A DNA stretch of 64,000 nt from Cryptomeria japonica (Eukaryota > Streptophyta > Pinopsida > Cupressales > Cupressaceae), in assembly GCF_030272615.1 (NCBI RefSeq), contig NC_081412.1:97715796-97779795 (forward strand), written 5' to 3'. The notes beneath the pieces were generated by a model. The model saw only the letters and a program-made list of their open reading frames with translations. It was not told the DNA's origin and searched no databases. Below, piece after piece: positions 1-11,840 of this stretch. Both the position numbers and the translations under genes were made by a program. Positions within the stretch are counted from its first letter, which is position 1. Every line of letters starts with the position of its first letter.

Positions 1-174
1 ATTCTCTTGTTGCTCCTTCTTTTGATCATCAAATAGAATCCCACTAGGAAAGGTATATTTGGTAACAACATGTTCCCAGTATTGACTTCCTAGACTCTTG
101 ATATAGATCTTCATCCTATCACTCCATATTATTTAGTTTTCCTTATTAAACTTCAGACCTTCTTTCTTCATCAT
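1..174 (-). pseudogene. Ty1/copia gag N-terminal fragment (element A)
   Basis: Read on the minus strand from the ATG at 174, the translation begins with two Met and a Lys-rich start, then runs through WSDRMKIYIKSLGSQYWEHV to the window edge. This is the start of a copia-type gag (capsid) protein, whose family role is packaging element RNA into cytoplasmic particles. It lies about 55 bases downstream of the primer-binding site at 231-242, the normal position for gag. A stop codon near 134 (after the KEN triplet) breaks the frame, so the copy is dead unless the stop is read through. The remainder of the element lies left of the window. Confidence 0.75.
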
Positions 175-230
175 GTTCTTCTAAATATTTACCTCAAGTT
201 GTTAGGCTTAGACACTAGAGGATCTGAAAT

Positions 231-242
231 GCTCTGATACCA
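231..242 (-). other. Primer-binding site, initiator-Met tRNA (element A)
   Basis: The plus strand reads GCTCTGATACCA, the complement of TGGTATCAGAGC, the canonical plant initiator-Met tRNA primer-binding site. Two bases (AT) separate it from the LTR that begins at 245. It fixes the orientation of element A as minus. Confidence 0.9.
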
Positions 243-244
243 AT

Positions 245-1691
245 TGATGATATTATGAATCAATAAGGATCTAGATAACTACTGAGAGGGGGGTGAATCA
301 GTGGATGGAAAATTGACTAAACTTTCACCTCAATAAGGATCCAAATAACTATTGAGAGGGGGGAGGGGTGAATTAGTAGATGGAAAACTGACTAAATATC
401 CACCTAACTCAAAACCTAACTCACAAATCAATCATTGAACTTAACTGGTTCAAACACTGAGCAACAAACTGCAACTACATTATCAAGTTAACTGGTTTAC
501 TGGCATATCAAAATAACAGTATAACAACTCTGAAATTCTCAAACCATTTAACCAAAACATCAAACCCCTTTACTAACAATAGTAAAAGTACATTTCAGAT
601 TATTGCTAGTCATCATAACACATCTAAGCGGATTTATTAGTTAAGAAAATTAACCATATCAAAACATAACCACAAAAACCATTCACCACTTGACAAAATG
701 ATTTTTGACGTGGAAACCCAAATGGTAAAAACCATGGTGGGGATGAATACCCACAAGTATTCTGAACTCTTATGAAGTTCTCCCTATTAGGAGCCAAGCA
801 TGTTAAAGCTTTACAAAATTGTCCTGTTAGGAACATATCCGGTTAAGGAGAATCCAGTTAAGGGATTGACTATAATGCCCTATTAGAAGCAATACTCTAT
901 TAGGAGTAACCTCAATAGAGTATTTGAAATCCAAGATAATGGATCACCTGGTTAGAGGATTTAGATAACACTAAGCCTGTTAAATCTTACTCGGTTAAGG
1001 GATTTAACTGTTGTAATTTTTAGAGAACAACAAGATTTTGTTGATATGGTAAATAGCACTACTCTGCTTGATCAGATCTTATTCATGCTCCTATCTGCCT
1101 TCACACATACTGCAGATACTCCTTCTAGTTTGACAATCAATCACACTGAAACTTAACCAAAATTGCCAACGCTACAACAAAATAACTCATTGACCTTATA
1201 GGCAAAACAATATGTCGGTAACACGTCACAAACCTAAGATCTCATAGAGATTACAAAAAAATCGGTTCAAACATGACCGTTGGATTACATAGCAATCATT
1301 TCACATTGTACAAGACAACCTCAATTTCTCCTTGATCACCGCTTCATCAAATCCTGTAACTCATCACACAGTTTCCACTTCATGCAATGTACTCGCTCAT
1401 TCATAAGATAAAACTGTTATCTCTACATGCTAAAAACCACTTGAAACTCATCACATGCATCATGCATACATTGCATAATCATCACTAATCACCATTTGAT
1501 CATAAATCAACACAACCGATTCAACAAGCTCCATTGGTTAGGATTTGGCACATCAACAGGTAGGGTTACTAGTTGATCTCATTGCTTCTTAAGTAATACT
1601 GGTTTCCTTCACTTACTCAACTACCGATTGCAATTGACATCAATGACAACACTTAGACTTCATCAATGCAATCTTCAATCAAATGCCAACA
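245..1691 (-). repeat. 5' LTR of copia element A
   Basis: The LTR runs from TGATGATATT next to the PBS to ATGCCAACA, so it has the TG...CA ends expected on both strands and is 1447 bp long. On the minus strand it contains the block (stepwise 'aggg-tt/cctttaac' motifs, then 'gtgggtattcatcc' and 'tttgggtttccacg') that also occurs in LTRs at 14236, 29855 and 62894. It shares the near-terminal motif TTGACATCAATGACAA with those LTRs. The right end abuts TA-rich microsatellite, so a target-site duplication cannot be judged, and the other LTR is outside the window. Confidence 0.8.
261..405. repeat. Tandem duplication inside LTR A
   Basis: Two adjacent copies of a segment of about 70 bp, each beginning CAATAAGGATC and ending in CACCT, lie at 261-330 and 331-405. 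The second copy has a few extra G-rich bases after the G-run. The segment contains the G-run and GTGAATCAGT sequence that normally occurs once near the PBS-proximal LTR end. Confidence 0.85.
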
Positions 1692-1752
1692 TATATATAG
1701 AGATATATGTATAGATATATATGTATATATATATGTGTGTGTGTGTGTGTGT

Positions 1753-1784
<32 letters not shown>

Positions 1785-2014
1785 GTATATATATACACGT
1801 ATATATATGCCTACATACATGCATACCTATATATATACATATATGAATCCCAAATGGAAAACTAGAAATGTAGATACAGTCGAATCTTCGAATGCCCTCT
1901 TCTTCTCTAAATATCTACTTGTAAAGATCTTATATATTTGATTGTGCTCTTCTTTTAGATTTAAATAGATAATGTATATATGTAGATCACATACAAAATC
2001 AAATCACAATGTCC

Positions 2015-2049
<35 letters not shown>

Positions 2050-2260
2050 TATGTATACATACATACATATATATACAATTATATATATGTATCTATATAT
2101 AGATATGTATATGTATGTATGTATGTGTATGTATATATATATATATACATATATATGTATATATATATATGTATGTATATATATATATACATATATATAT
2201 GCATGTATATATATATGTATATATATGTGTGTGTGTATATATGTATATAAATATATATGT
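1692..2260. repeat. TA/GT/AC microsatellite cluster with perfect palindrome
   Basis: This is a run of (TA)n, (TATG)n, (GT)n and (AC)n arrays. At 1735-1772 a GT array is followed directly by an AC array and flanked on both sides by TA repeats, giving a palindrome of roughly 60 bp centred at 1752/1753. A second GT array is at about 2018-2048. Overlapping translated Tyr/Ile/Val/Cys/His-rich reading frames on both strands are by-products of the repeat and are not genes. Confidence 0.9.
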
Positions 2261-2269
2261 TTGCATGCG

Positions 2270-2440
2270 TGTGTCTGTATATGTGTATGCACCTTCAACA
2301 TTGTGCACTTGGCCAAGGTGAATGTCTTTTTGAGGTTGTGTATGTGCCAAATACTCTTCTTCATCTTCAATCAATGGAGGAGGGTGGAGAGCCATTGGAA
2401 GGGTATTGGGATTCTACCAATTGAAGATTGAACCCAAAAT
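2270..2440. repeat. Conserved block with stem-forming arms, copy 1
   Basis: After the microsatellite comes a unique-looking block with CTTGGCCAAGGTG, then CATCTTCAATC, GGAGGAGGGTGGAGA and CCATTGGAAGGG, ending CCAATTGAAGATTG. A closely similar block lies at 10262-10400, also beside microsatellites, and its last third recurs at 11327-11400. ATCTTCAAT and ATTGAAGAT are complementary arms about 45-55 bases apart. It has no coding frame I can recognise. Confidence 0.65.
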
Positions 2441-2605
2441 ATATGTATAGTCTCTGGTGTAAATTTAAAACAGGTGTTCTCCTTTAAAAAGCCCTTTGTC
2501 ACCTAATCAACAAAATTTACTCTTGAATGTTCTCTTGTTGTAATCATCCATTGTTATAAGTTGTTTATGTATTTATGTGCATACATGTATATATAACTAT
2601 ACAAA

Positions 2606-3622
2606 TATGTACATATTGTTGTACCCTTTTATGATCATTTACTTTTAAACAAAGGTCATTCTCCATGGCATGAGTTCTCCTCATTAATATTAACATTGCA
2701 CATGATCATGAAAGATGCAGAAATCATAGCTTCAAATATTCTTTACACTTTTGTGATCATTGTCTTTTAAACAAAGGTCATTCTCCACCTCTGGAAGTTT
2801 TCATTATGTGACAGGCTATCATTTTTTGGCACGTTTGTCTTTATATGCTATATATGTAACACTCCAATTTTTTTGGTCAAATATATTGTATATGGCTTTA
2901 AAGACTTAGGCACTATGTCATCTCCAACAATCTCTACTAGTCCCTTGGAGCAGCCTCCCCAAGATGCTTCGGTAAGATCATACATTATGTACTGTTGCAA
3001 ATTTCAAGTTTTGAGCATTGTTTTGGGTGTTTTGAAAATAGAAAAAATAATAGTTATATGGATGTTTGGCTTCCCCTTAATGGTTGTCAAGATTTCTATA
3101 TTTCATAGTATGGATATGTACATATTGTTGTACCCTTTTATGATCATTTACTTTTAAACAAAGGTCATTCTCCATGGCATGAGTTCTCCTCATTAATATT
3201 AACATTGCACGTGATCATGAAAGATGCAGAAATCATAGCTTCAAATATTCTTTACACTTTTGTGATCATTGTCTTTTAAACAAAGGTCATTCTCCACCTC
3301 TAGAAGTTTTCATTATGTGACAGGCTATCATTTTTTGGCACGTTTGTCTTTATATGCTATATATGTAACACTCCAATTTTTTTGGTCAAATATATTGTAT
3401 ATGGCTTTAAAGACTTAGGCACTATGTCATCTCCAACAATCTCTTCTGGTCCCTTGGAGCAGCCTCCCCAAGATGCTTCGATAAGATCATACATTACGTA
3501 CTGTTGCAAATTTCAAGTTTTGAGCATTGTTTTGGGTGTTTTGACAACAGAAAAAATAATAGTTATATGGATGTTTGGCTTCCCCTTAATGGTTGTCAAG
3601 ATTTCTATATTTCATAGTATGG
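2606..3622. repeat. 509-bp tandem duplication (two units)
   Basis: Unit 1 (about 2606-3113) and unit 2 (about 3114-3622) match almost base for base at a spacing of 508-509, with only a handful of substitutions. Each unit carries a short ORF (2873-3157 and 3382-3675) that differs by a few residues between units. I recognise no domain in it, and conservation is explained by the recent duplication. The unit has TTTATGATCATTTACTTTT and CAAAGGTCATTCTCCA repeated within it. Confidence 0.9.
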
Positions 3623-3779
3623 ACATATATTTTGTCCATAGATTAGGAAAATACATTTTTGTACAAACACTTTGACATACAGAAATGCATTCTCAAATTG
3701 AAGAGTCCTCCACCATCTTCAAATACAACTACCATTTTAATCTGAATGCATATATAGATATATAGATTAACATAAGGTT

Positions 3780-3813
<34 letters not shown>

Positions 3814-3978
3814 ACATACATAATTTTCCAATATTGATACCCGTATTGGTGCTATGAAACTTTCCTGGTGTATATATTCAGCCTTGTTGTCATGTCCTTG
3901 TAGGGACTTGACAAGCAACTTCAGCTTACCCCTTATGTAATCTGATCTATCAATGTTGGAGATTATTTCCCTTTAGCA
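3623..3978. other. Non-coding stretch with a short TA array
   Basis: I see nothing coding here. It has a TA array at about 3783-3812. The sequence between the duplication and the first recognisable RPA70 codons could hold 5' exon or promoter sequence of the RPA pseudogene, but I cannot show that. Confidence 0.4.
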
Positions 3979-5758
3979 TTGCTCCAACTTTTGTCATTTG
4001 AGAAAATGCCAGGTGATCTAGATGAGAATGACAGATACAAAATAGTCTTATCTGATGGAACATATATGCAATTGGCCAATTTACCACCCAAGTATACCAA
4101 ACTCTTGCATATGGGGACTTTGAAGATACGTTCCATTCTCTTGCTGAAAAAATATGCTTGTAGATATGTTTGGAATGAAAGGTAGCGTGTGTAGTATTTT
4201 TTCCTTTTGTCTCAAGCTAATTACATGTTGATTTGATACAACTTTAATACAATTGAACAATCCTCTTTCTTCCTTTTACAGGACCATAATTATATTCACT
4301 CTAGAAGTGAAAATTACAAATTGTGGTTTGATTGGAAAACCTAGGTATCTCTTTAAGGAACAAGAACAACAAATCTTGGGACGAAAAACACTGCCCTCCT
4401 CTAAACATGCTCTTAAATTTGGTACAGATTTTCCATGTGCATAGAACAATCCCTCTGAAAATATAATCCCCATTAAAATCTTGAACCCTTATCAAAATAA
4501 ATGGACAATAACGGGTTGGGTGACAAATAAGAGGAAAATGCACCAATATAATATAGAAAAATGCAATGGGCAAGTGTTTAGTTTTGATATTGTAGATGAA
4601 GAAGGTTGTGAAGTTAGAATTACTTGCTTTGATGAAATAAAAAAAATGCACTATCACTGGGTTGAAAAAGGTGCATACTATGTTATTTCCAAAGGATCTG
4701 TAAAAGAAGAAAACACAATATACAATAAGTTGAACAACCACCTTGAGATTTTTTTGACTAAAACTTCTGTTTTGAAGTGTTGTGCACCTGATGTTGCTGA
4801 ATCAGAAAAAAAGTCTCGATACACCCTTATTAATGAAGTTATAGACAACAAGAACAATACTTTGGTTGATGTTATTTGTGTTGTGGTCAATGTTAAAGAG
4901 ATTTCGGTAATTCGTAGAAAGGATGGGACTAACGTAAAGAAGAGAATAGTAAAAATAAATGATATGTCAACTTTGACAATTGATGTTAACCTATGGGGAT
5001 CACCATCAGAATAGTTAGGTGATGACTTGAAAAATATGCATGCATCTAGAACATTTGTCATCCTTGCTATTCAAAATGCTCGAGTGGGTTATTTCAATGG
5101 AAAAGTTATTAATATGATAACTTCAACAACTTTTGATATTAACCCTTGCATTCTTGAAGCCCTTAGATTGAGAGGTCCAATACTACCAAGCCTTGACCCA
5201 TACTCTTCAAGTGGCTATCACATTAATAGCCAGTACAATAGAATAACAATTACATCCACCCTTGAACGCCTGAGTGTTGCACCTAAAACTATTGAAAATA
5301 TTATTATAGCTGTACTGCGATTCATAAAAGATGACCAATTTTATTATACAGATTGTCCATTGTAAATCAATGGAAAAGAATTTTAAAATAAATGTACTAA
5401 ATTAGGCAAAAATTTATGGATGTGCCCTATATTTCAAACACAAGTCCTTGAATTCATTTATAAATAACTCCTGTAGATTAAACTACAAGATCGAATAGGC
5501 AACCTTTGGGGTAATGCATTTGATGAGGTTGGTACACAATTGTTGGGCATATCTGCGAAGGAATCATACATGCTACAATATGATTTGATAATGGATAAAA
5601 CACCTTGCAGTATACTTGATAAAGCTATGTTCACCCACTACACCTTTACAGTTTTCGTGTCTACTGAAACATACAACTTTGAGCATAGATTGAAAGTCAC
5701 AATTAACAAATTGCAAAAGATTGATTTTAAACTTGAGTGCGGGAATTTACTTGCATAG
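3979..5758 (+). pseudogene. RPA70 (replication protein A large subunit)-like pseudogene
   Basis: The translation covers the RPA70 single-stranded-DNA-binding protein almost end to end. An N-terminal OB domain (RYKIVLSDGTYMQLANLPP, exon ending NER) is followed, after an intron, by DBD-A (LNPYQNKWTITGWVTNKRK ... FSFDIVDEEGCEVR), DBD-B (LVDVICVVVNVKEISV ... LTIDVNLWG) and DBD-C (zinc-ribbon region near 5340-5440, then LQDRIGNLWGNAFDEVG ... TYNFEHRLKVTINK). One frame holds from 4282 to 5758 but has stops at about 4442, 5012, 5363 and further ones in the zinc ribbon, whose last Cys is also lost (CPIF). RPA-like genes are known accessory genes of plant Helitrons, and a Helitron Rep/helicase lies downstream on the same strand at 11841. 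That makes capture or carriage by a Helitron likely, but a degenerate host copy is not excluded. Confidence 0.85.
4182..4281 (+). other. Retained intron in the RPA70-like pseudogene
   Basis: The sequence from the donor AAAG|GTAGCG to the acceptor TTTTACAG|GACC is 100 bases long. Splicing it out joins AAT GAA AG to G ACC ATA and restores the continuous RPA70 reading NERTIIIFTLEV. Its presence shows the copy was not made from processed mRNA. Confidence 0.75.
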
Positions 5759-6857
5759 ATTTCTCATATGGGTGCAACCACATGATTCTATACTGCACAA
5801 AAAAAACTAAATTCCCATTTTTGTACATCCACCATCTGGAGCTACTCTCTATGGCTTTTGAAACAATTGGACAATATTTTGTTCCTACAAAATCTTTTCC
5901 ACTTATTGTAAACTGTATACTCTTAAGTATGAGAACATTTCAATATTATATTGTTTTGTGCTTTAATATTTCTTGCTTGGACCTTTAACTAATAATTGTT
6001 TTGGCTAATTGTGCCTAGGTCTTACAATGCCCAATCTTGTTAAACACCTCTTCTTATCGCTTGCTTTTATTGTTACAATCATACATTTCAACAAACACTT
6101 CAAGTCAATATTAATAGCATTGCATTTTTATTTGCATATATACACACAATATTTGTTGATATGTGCATATTTGCACATGCAGACATAGGTAGGTATGAAA
6201 ACAAAATATTGAAATTTGCCTACACACACTAACAATAAGACTTGTGTATATACTAAACTATATTCATGTGTGTTTTTGTTTGTATGTGAAACTAGGTGTA
6301 TTATTACTCCTACCCGCTTCTTCATTCATATGTCTGCATGTGTATAGTTGTATATAGACCTCATTGTAAAGAGGTGTGTGTATGTGCATATATAAATGTT
6401 TTGTTTGATTAGGTTTAGTTGAAAATGAAGTATTTTAGAATTTTTTATGTTCATTGTTTTATTTAGCAGTATATTTGTATTCATTTCTGTTCTTTAAAAA
6501 AAAAAAAAAAATTCAACAGTTTAACTATCTTGTTTGCTTTTATCTACCAACTATGTTCCAACTTTATTTTTAACAAAAGATTGCAAAATGTTTTGCATGT
6601 TCCTTTTCTCTTAGCTGCAATATTCCCTATTTCCAAAGATATTCACTTATGGTTTCAATCATATCATTTGAACTTTCCAATTCTATCTCCTATAAAATTG
6701 TTTCCAAAAAAACCACATATAGCAATTTACTTTAAAGTTATTTCCAAAAATACATATATGCTGATTTTCCAAGAAGTAATTGTTGATTGTTTTCATATAC
6801 ATAGCTATTACAATTCATTATTATACTTAAATGACCATTATTTTCTCATGGCTTTTC
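5759..6857. other. AT-rich non-coding stretch
   Basis: No domain or element terminus is recognised. It has a poly(A) run at about 6497-6512. ORFs of 60-170 codons in this interval are low-complexity and have no recognisable motif. It runs up to the TTTTC target site of the element inserted at 6858. Confidence 0.5.
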
Positions 6858-7218
6858 TGAAGAAGTTGAGGAAATACAACTTTAGAGATCCCAAGAACAC
6901 CAGTATGCAAATACCTGCCACAAGAGAAGAATGGAGGCACATAAAGAAAAAAAGCATAAATGCTCTGAAGAAGAAAATTATCATTCAGAAAGGGAATCAA
7001 TTTTTGAAAAAGTACAATACAATCCTTATAAAAGGATAATAGCAACCCTGAAGGTGTTCAACCCTAAAGAAACCCTAAAGGGATAATGTGTATTTAATAA
7101 TTAGAATAATTATTAAATACCTACAATATTTATTAAATGCCTAAGTTTAGCTTAAGCGTAGAGTTTAATAGACATAATTAAATGAATAATTATTAGCTAA
7201 TACAAGATAACTCTAACA
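6858..7218 (-). repeat. 3' LTR of the TRIM-like element
   Basis: Begins TGAAGAAGTTGAGG and ends CTCTAACA. It matches 8919-9278 closely along its length, with scattered substitutions and small indels, so the insertion is not brand new. The 60-codon ORF it contains is present in both LTRs only because they are copies of each other. Confidence 0.9.
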
Positions 7219-8906
7219 CCCTCCCTTAACATGAATTTAGGGAGTAGCTAAAAAACTAAATGTGTGAAGCAAAAAATGCAACTACATGATGAAGGAAAAT
7301 TTGGGTCTCGACAACAAGGCCTGATGAGGTACCCAATCACAACCAAATCTCTATGAACTGGAGAAATAGAGAAAACCACGTGGGAAAAAAACTCTACTCC
7401 AGAAAAAGATGGAAAAAGCAAGAAGAACACCACTGAAGCAGGAAATAGCTACAAACACTGTCGAAGAGTAACTGCTGATCTGAAGAACCTCCATTGAAAT
7501 AGAACATGACTAGGTAGAGAAGACTGTAATCTGCATGAGTGCCCTCAAATGACACTACTCAAATCAAATGGAAAACAAAGGCAAACAACTGAACTCAAAG
7601 ATACAGATGGCATGAGACACCAAAGCCTGAAGAGCTAATCAATCAAACCAAGGAAGCATTAGAACCAACAAGACAAACCTCCCCATAATGTTGAAAAGGG
7701 AGAGGGACATGTACATTGAAAAGAACGGTCAACAAGAACTACATGACGAAGAACTAGGAACATCAAAGGTGCAGAGAAAGTACATAGTGTCATGGAAGGA
7801 ACACTCACTAGACAAAGGTAGATGGAAAACAAGGCAAACATCAACCCCCTCATGGCACTTTATAAGTAGTGCATGTACAATAAGGCACAAGATGTGCAAG
7901 ATCCCAAGTAAACAATGCATGATGACACTTTATCTTAGTGCGTTTGCATAAATGAAGCTACAATGATAAGAAAATTGGAAATAGAAAGAAGAACCAAAAC
8001 CGAGACATCCTACTCAGAGAAGAGATCCCAAGACCTGAAACAACCAAGATATCCACCAGAGTGCTGAAAAGAAAAAACTGAATAAAATATTCCTGGAGGA
8101 GAATCTAGAAAGAAAAATCATATGGCTAGAAAGTGCATTGAACAAGCTTTCCAACAATATAAAGTTTTCAAAAAATGAAGTTCGGATACTCATTCTATGG
8201 CTCCCTAAGTGCAAAAAAGAGACCCCACTTTGATTAAAAAAACACAATCAAATAGAAAAATTGGAAAAAAAATTCTAACACCACGAGGTCCGGCTTAGAA
8301 CCAGCTTTCCAACGCCTATTCATTTTCAAAAAAATGACTCCGTTTACCCAAGTTATGGCCAAAAGAAAAAAAAACCCTCTTTTTGGACATAAAAAGGGTA
8401 AAAAATATTTTTAAAAATTTAAATTTTTTTTTTTTGACGAAAATTTTCTGACGCATTTGCAGGTACAACCGTACGGATTTTTGTGCCTTGTAAAGCATTC
8501 CAATGAAAAAATCATGGCCCAAATGCACTTGTCACCAAAATAGGTCGAATTCTATATCAAAATGAATGGAAACGCCCTTCGAAAGTCAACAATGAGGTCT
8601 GTTTTGGCCCAAACTACTCTGAATTTTTTTTTATGAATGATTTTTTTGATGAATTTCTTGAAATTCATGCCAAAAAAGGCAAAACCAAAGAAAAAATTTC
8701 AAAACCCAAATTTGTCAAAATTTGACAAATTTTATATGGGAATGGGGGTTTCGGGGCATTCTGAGCTCAATAGTGAGGTCTGTTTGAGCCCAAAATGATA
8801 AAAAATAAAATAGCTACCCCAGATCCATTTAAAAACTCTAAAAAAACTTGAAACCCTCCTCCAAAAAATCTTCTGAAAAATCAAGAACAAGCAGCAACAG
8901 ATGTAG

Positions 8907-8918
8907 GCTCTGATACCA
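8907..8918 (-). other. Primer-binding site of the TRIM-like element
   Basis: GCTCTGATACCA, the complement of the initiator-Met tRNA PBS, touches the LTR with no spacer. Copia-type LTRs in this window usually have a two-base gap. Confidence 0.85.
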
Positions 8919-9278
8919 TGAAGAAGTTGAGGAAATACAACTTCAAATATCCCAAGAACACCTATATGCAAATACCTGTCATAAGAGAAGAATGGAGGCA
9001 CATAAAGCAAAAAAGCATAAATGCTCTGAAGAAGAAAATTATCATTCAGAAAGGGAATCAATTTTTGAAAAAGTACAATACAATCCTTATAAAAGGATAA
9101 TAGCAACCCTAAAGGTGTTCAACCCTAAAGAAACCCTAAAGGCATAATGTGTATTTAATAATTAGAATTATTAAATACCTACAATATTTATTAAATGCCT
9201 AAGTTTAGCTTAAGTGTAGAGTTTAATAGACTAATAATTAAATAAATAATTATTAGCTAATACAAGATAACTCTAACA
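8919..9278 (-). repeat. 5' LTR of the TRIM-like element
   Basis: Second LTR copy, 360 bp, TG...CA, bounded by the PBS on the left and the TTTTC target duplication on the right. Confidence 0.9.
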
Positions 9279-9714
9279 TTTTCAAATACAGAATTGCATT
9301 TTGAAGAGTGCCTAAAATTATCTACATTGTTTTTAGAACCATTTTACACACATGTATATGTCCATGTTTTTTGTATTATGTTCAATCTGCAATTCTATCT
9401 ACAATTCAATGGCTCTTGTTTAATGTTTACATGTTGTTGTTTGGACATTACCTCTATTCATTTGTGTACTTTAAAAAAAAAAAATTTAAAAAAAGATAAA
9501 CTCCACTTGCAAAATTGTAGGTCCATATAAATATTTTTTGTTCTCCTATTGGAAATTGGTTTTTATTCAATTTTTCAGAACCTTCATATACATAGTTAGT
9601 ACAGTTCATACTTACACTTTTATGTACAATTTTTTTGGTTTCCAAATTTGCCTATATTTACATGCATTGTTTAAACTATCCATAGATCTACACAATGTTA
9701 ATTGCCAAAATACA
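9279..9714. other. AT-rich non-coding stretch
   Basis: Nothing is recognised. It contains an A-run near 9472-9484. Short ORFs on both strands lack motifs. Confidence 0.4.
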
Positions 9715-9818
9715 AATTACCCCATTTGATCCTATCACTGATTTAAACTGCCCATTGACTGCAAACAAAACCAATTTCCAAAGCACATACTGTATATATG
9801 CATCTATATATATACATA

Positions 9819-9859
<41 letters not shown>

Positions 9860-9887
9860 GTATATATATACATATATGTATATATAC

Positions 9888-9930
<43 letters not shown>

Positions 9931-10018
9931 GTATGTAACTATATATGTGTATGTGTATATGCATGTATATATGTTCTCATACATATGTATCTGCATATGT
10001 TCATATGTGACTATATAC

Positions 10019-10078
<60 letters not shown>

Positions 10079-10450
10079 CATATGTATATGTATGTGCATA
10101 TATATAAACACCCACCTTTAGAATTCTAGACCCACCAGTTTATTTACATATCTATATGCATTATGCTTATATACACACACACACATATATGTATATGTGT
10201 GTGTATGTGCATATACATATATTTCTATGTGATGTGCACATATATATATAATATATACTATTACGAGAAATGTACTTGGCTGAGGTGCACCTCTTCTTGG
10301 TGTTCTATGCATACAAGAATATTTTCTTCATCTTCAATCGACGGAGGAGGGTGGAGAACCATTGGAAGGGAATCGGGGTTCTGCCAATTGAAGATTCTAA
10401 ATTGTATTTCAATATGCTGCATCACAAATAGTGCTACATACATGACTCCA
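9715..10450. repeat. Large microsatellite-bearing repeat, unit 1
   Basis: The unit starts near CCCATTTGATCCTATCACTG, continues through AACCAATTTCC and CATACTGTATATAT into (CA)n arrays (about 9821-9850 and 9891-9920), a TATATG hexamer array at about 10018-10080 and TATATAAACACCCA. It ends with the CATCTTCAATC ... GGTTCTGCCAATTGAAGATT block. The same order of landmarks recurs at 10766-11460, so the two are diverged duplicates about 1 kb apart. Confidence 0.7.
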
Positions 10451-10506
10451 CTCTTCATAAATTGTTATTCAAAAAGGCCTTCATGTTTTAATATCTCTCA
10501 TATATG

Positions 10507-10760
10507 CCCTCCTCATTTGAATAACTGCATATAAAGATTCAATATCTTGCAATTTGCTCTTGTTTGACATTTAAAAAAATACTAGCCAATGTTGATTGCC
10601 TATATATATAAATTATATATATATATGTACACCATATTTGCATTATATATATATATATATATACCCTCCTCAATTGAATAACTGCATATAAAGATTGAAT
10701 ATCTTGCAATTTGCTCTTGTTTCACATTTTAAAAAATCCTGACCAATGTTGATTTCCAAA
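10507..10760. repeat. Direct repeat of about 100 bp at 157-bp spacing
   Basis: The segment starting CCCTCCTCA at 10507, through TTGCAATTTGCTCTTGTTT to CCAATGTTGAT, recurs starting at 10664. The intervening bases are TA microsatellite. Confidence 0.8.
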
Positions 10761-10765
10761 CTAAA

Positions 10766-11460
<695 letters not shown>

Positions 11461-11840
11461 TTACCTTCATTCTTCAATATCTCTTAGATTTGCAATGAGA
11501 CTATTATGCAATAGGCTGATTTAAAAAAAGATAGAAAGAAAGAACAAAATAGGCTTTATTATGTGCAACATAAAGAAGAGATTTAAAAAAAGCGACGATT
11601 CAAACGAAAAAATCAAAAAATGGTCTCCAGTTTGCTACAACCATTGCAAGATCCAGTTGCAACACAATCTGAACCAATTGTGATTTCTCAAATGTTATGT
11701 GACGACCACAAAACCCAGCCTTTGTATTCTCACGGACCCCATAGGATTGTGCTGCCTCATTCAATTGCACAACATAGTCAGGCCATTTTAAATCTATTGA
11801 CATTGGTGCAAATTTTAAAAAAATTGAATTTACATATACA
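11461..11840. other. Non-coding or unrecognised stretch before Helitron gene
   Basis: No domain is recognised. Opposing ORFs at 11600-11887 (minus) and 11620-11874 (plus) overlap and lack motifs. The plus strand runs into the first Helitron zinc-finger codons, so an unrecognised 5' part of that gene could lie here. Confidence 0.4.

Larger units (their letters stand above)
6858..9278 (-). mobile_element. Compact non-coding LTR retrotransposon (TRIM-like)
   Basis: This is a complete element of 2421 bp with LTRs of 361 bp (6858-7218) and 360 bp (8919-9278), both TG...CA, flanked by the perfect 5-bp target-site duplication TTTTC (6853-6857 and 9279-9283). The PBS complement GCTCTGATACCA (8907-8918) directly abuts the right LTR, and a purine tract (minus strand GTTAAGGGAGGG, 7219-7230) abuts the left, so the element lies on the minus strand. 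The 1.7-kb interior has no gag or pol motif. It is longer than typical TRIMs and shorter than typical LARDs, and must depend on proteins from another element. Confidence 0.9.

Noticed and set aside
231-242. tRNA gene fragments suggested by repeated GCTCTGATACCA at 231, 8907 and 59297
   Set aside because: The match is limited to the 3' end complementary to initiator-Met tRNA and sits beside LTRs, so these are primer-binding sites.
1666-2431. Several ORFs of 60-140 codons on both strands in the microsatellite region
   Set aside because: They are translations of TA/GT/AC repeats (Tyr, Ile, Val, Cys, His) and occur in overlapping frames of both strands.
2873-3675. Conserved ORF MVKYIVYGFKDLGTMSSPTI in two copies
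   Set aside because: Similarity is due to the 509-bp tandem duplication; no domain or outside homology can be shown from the sequence.
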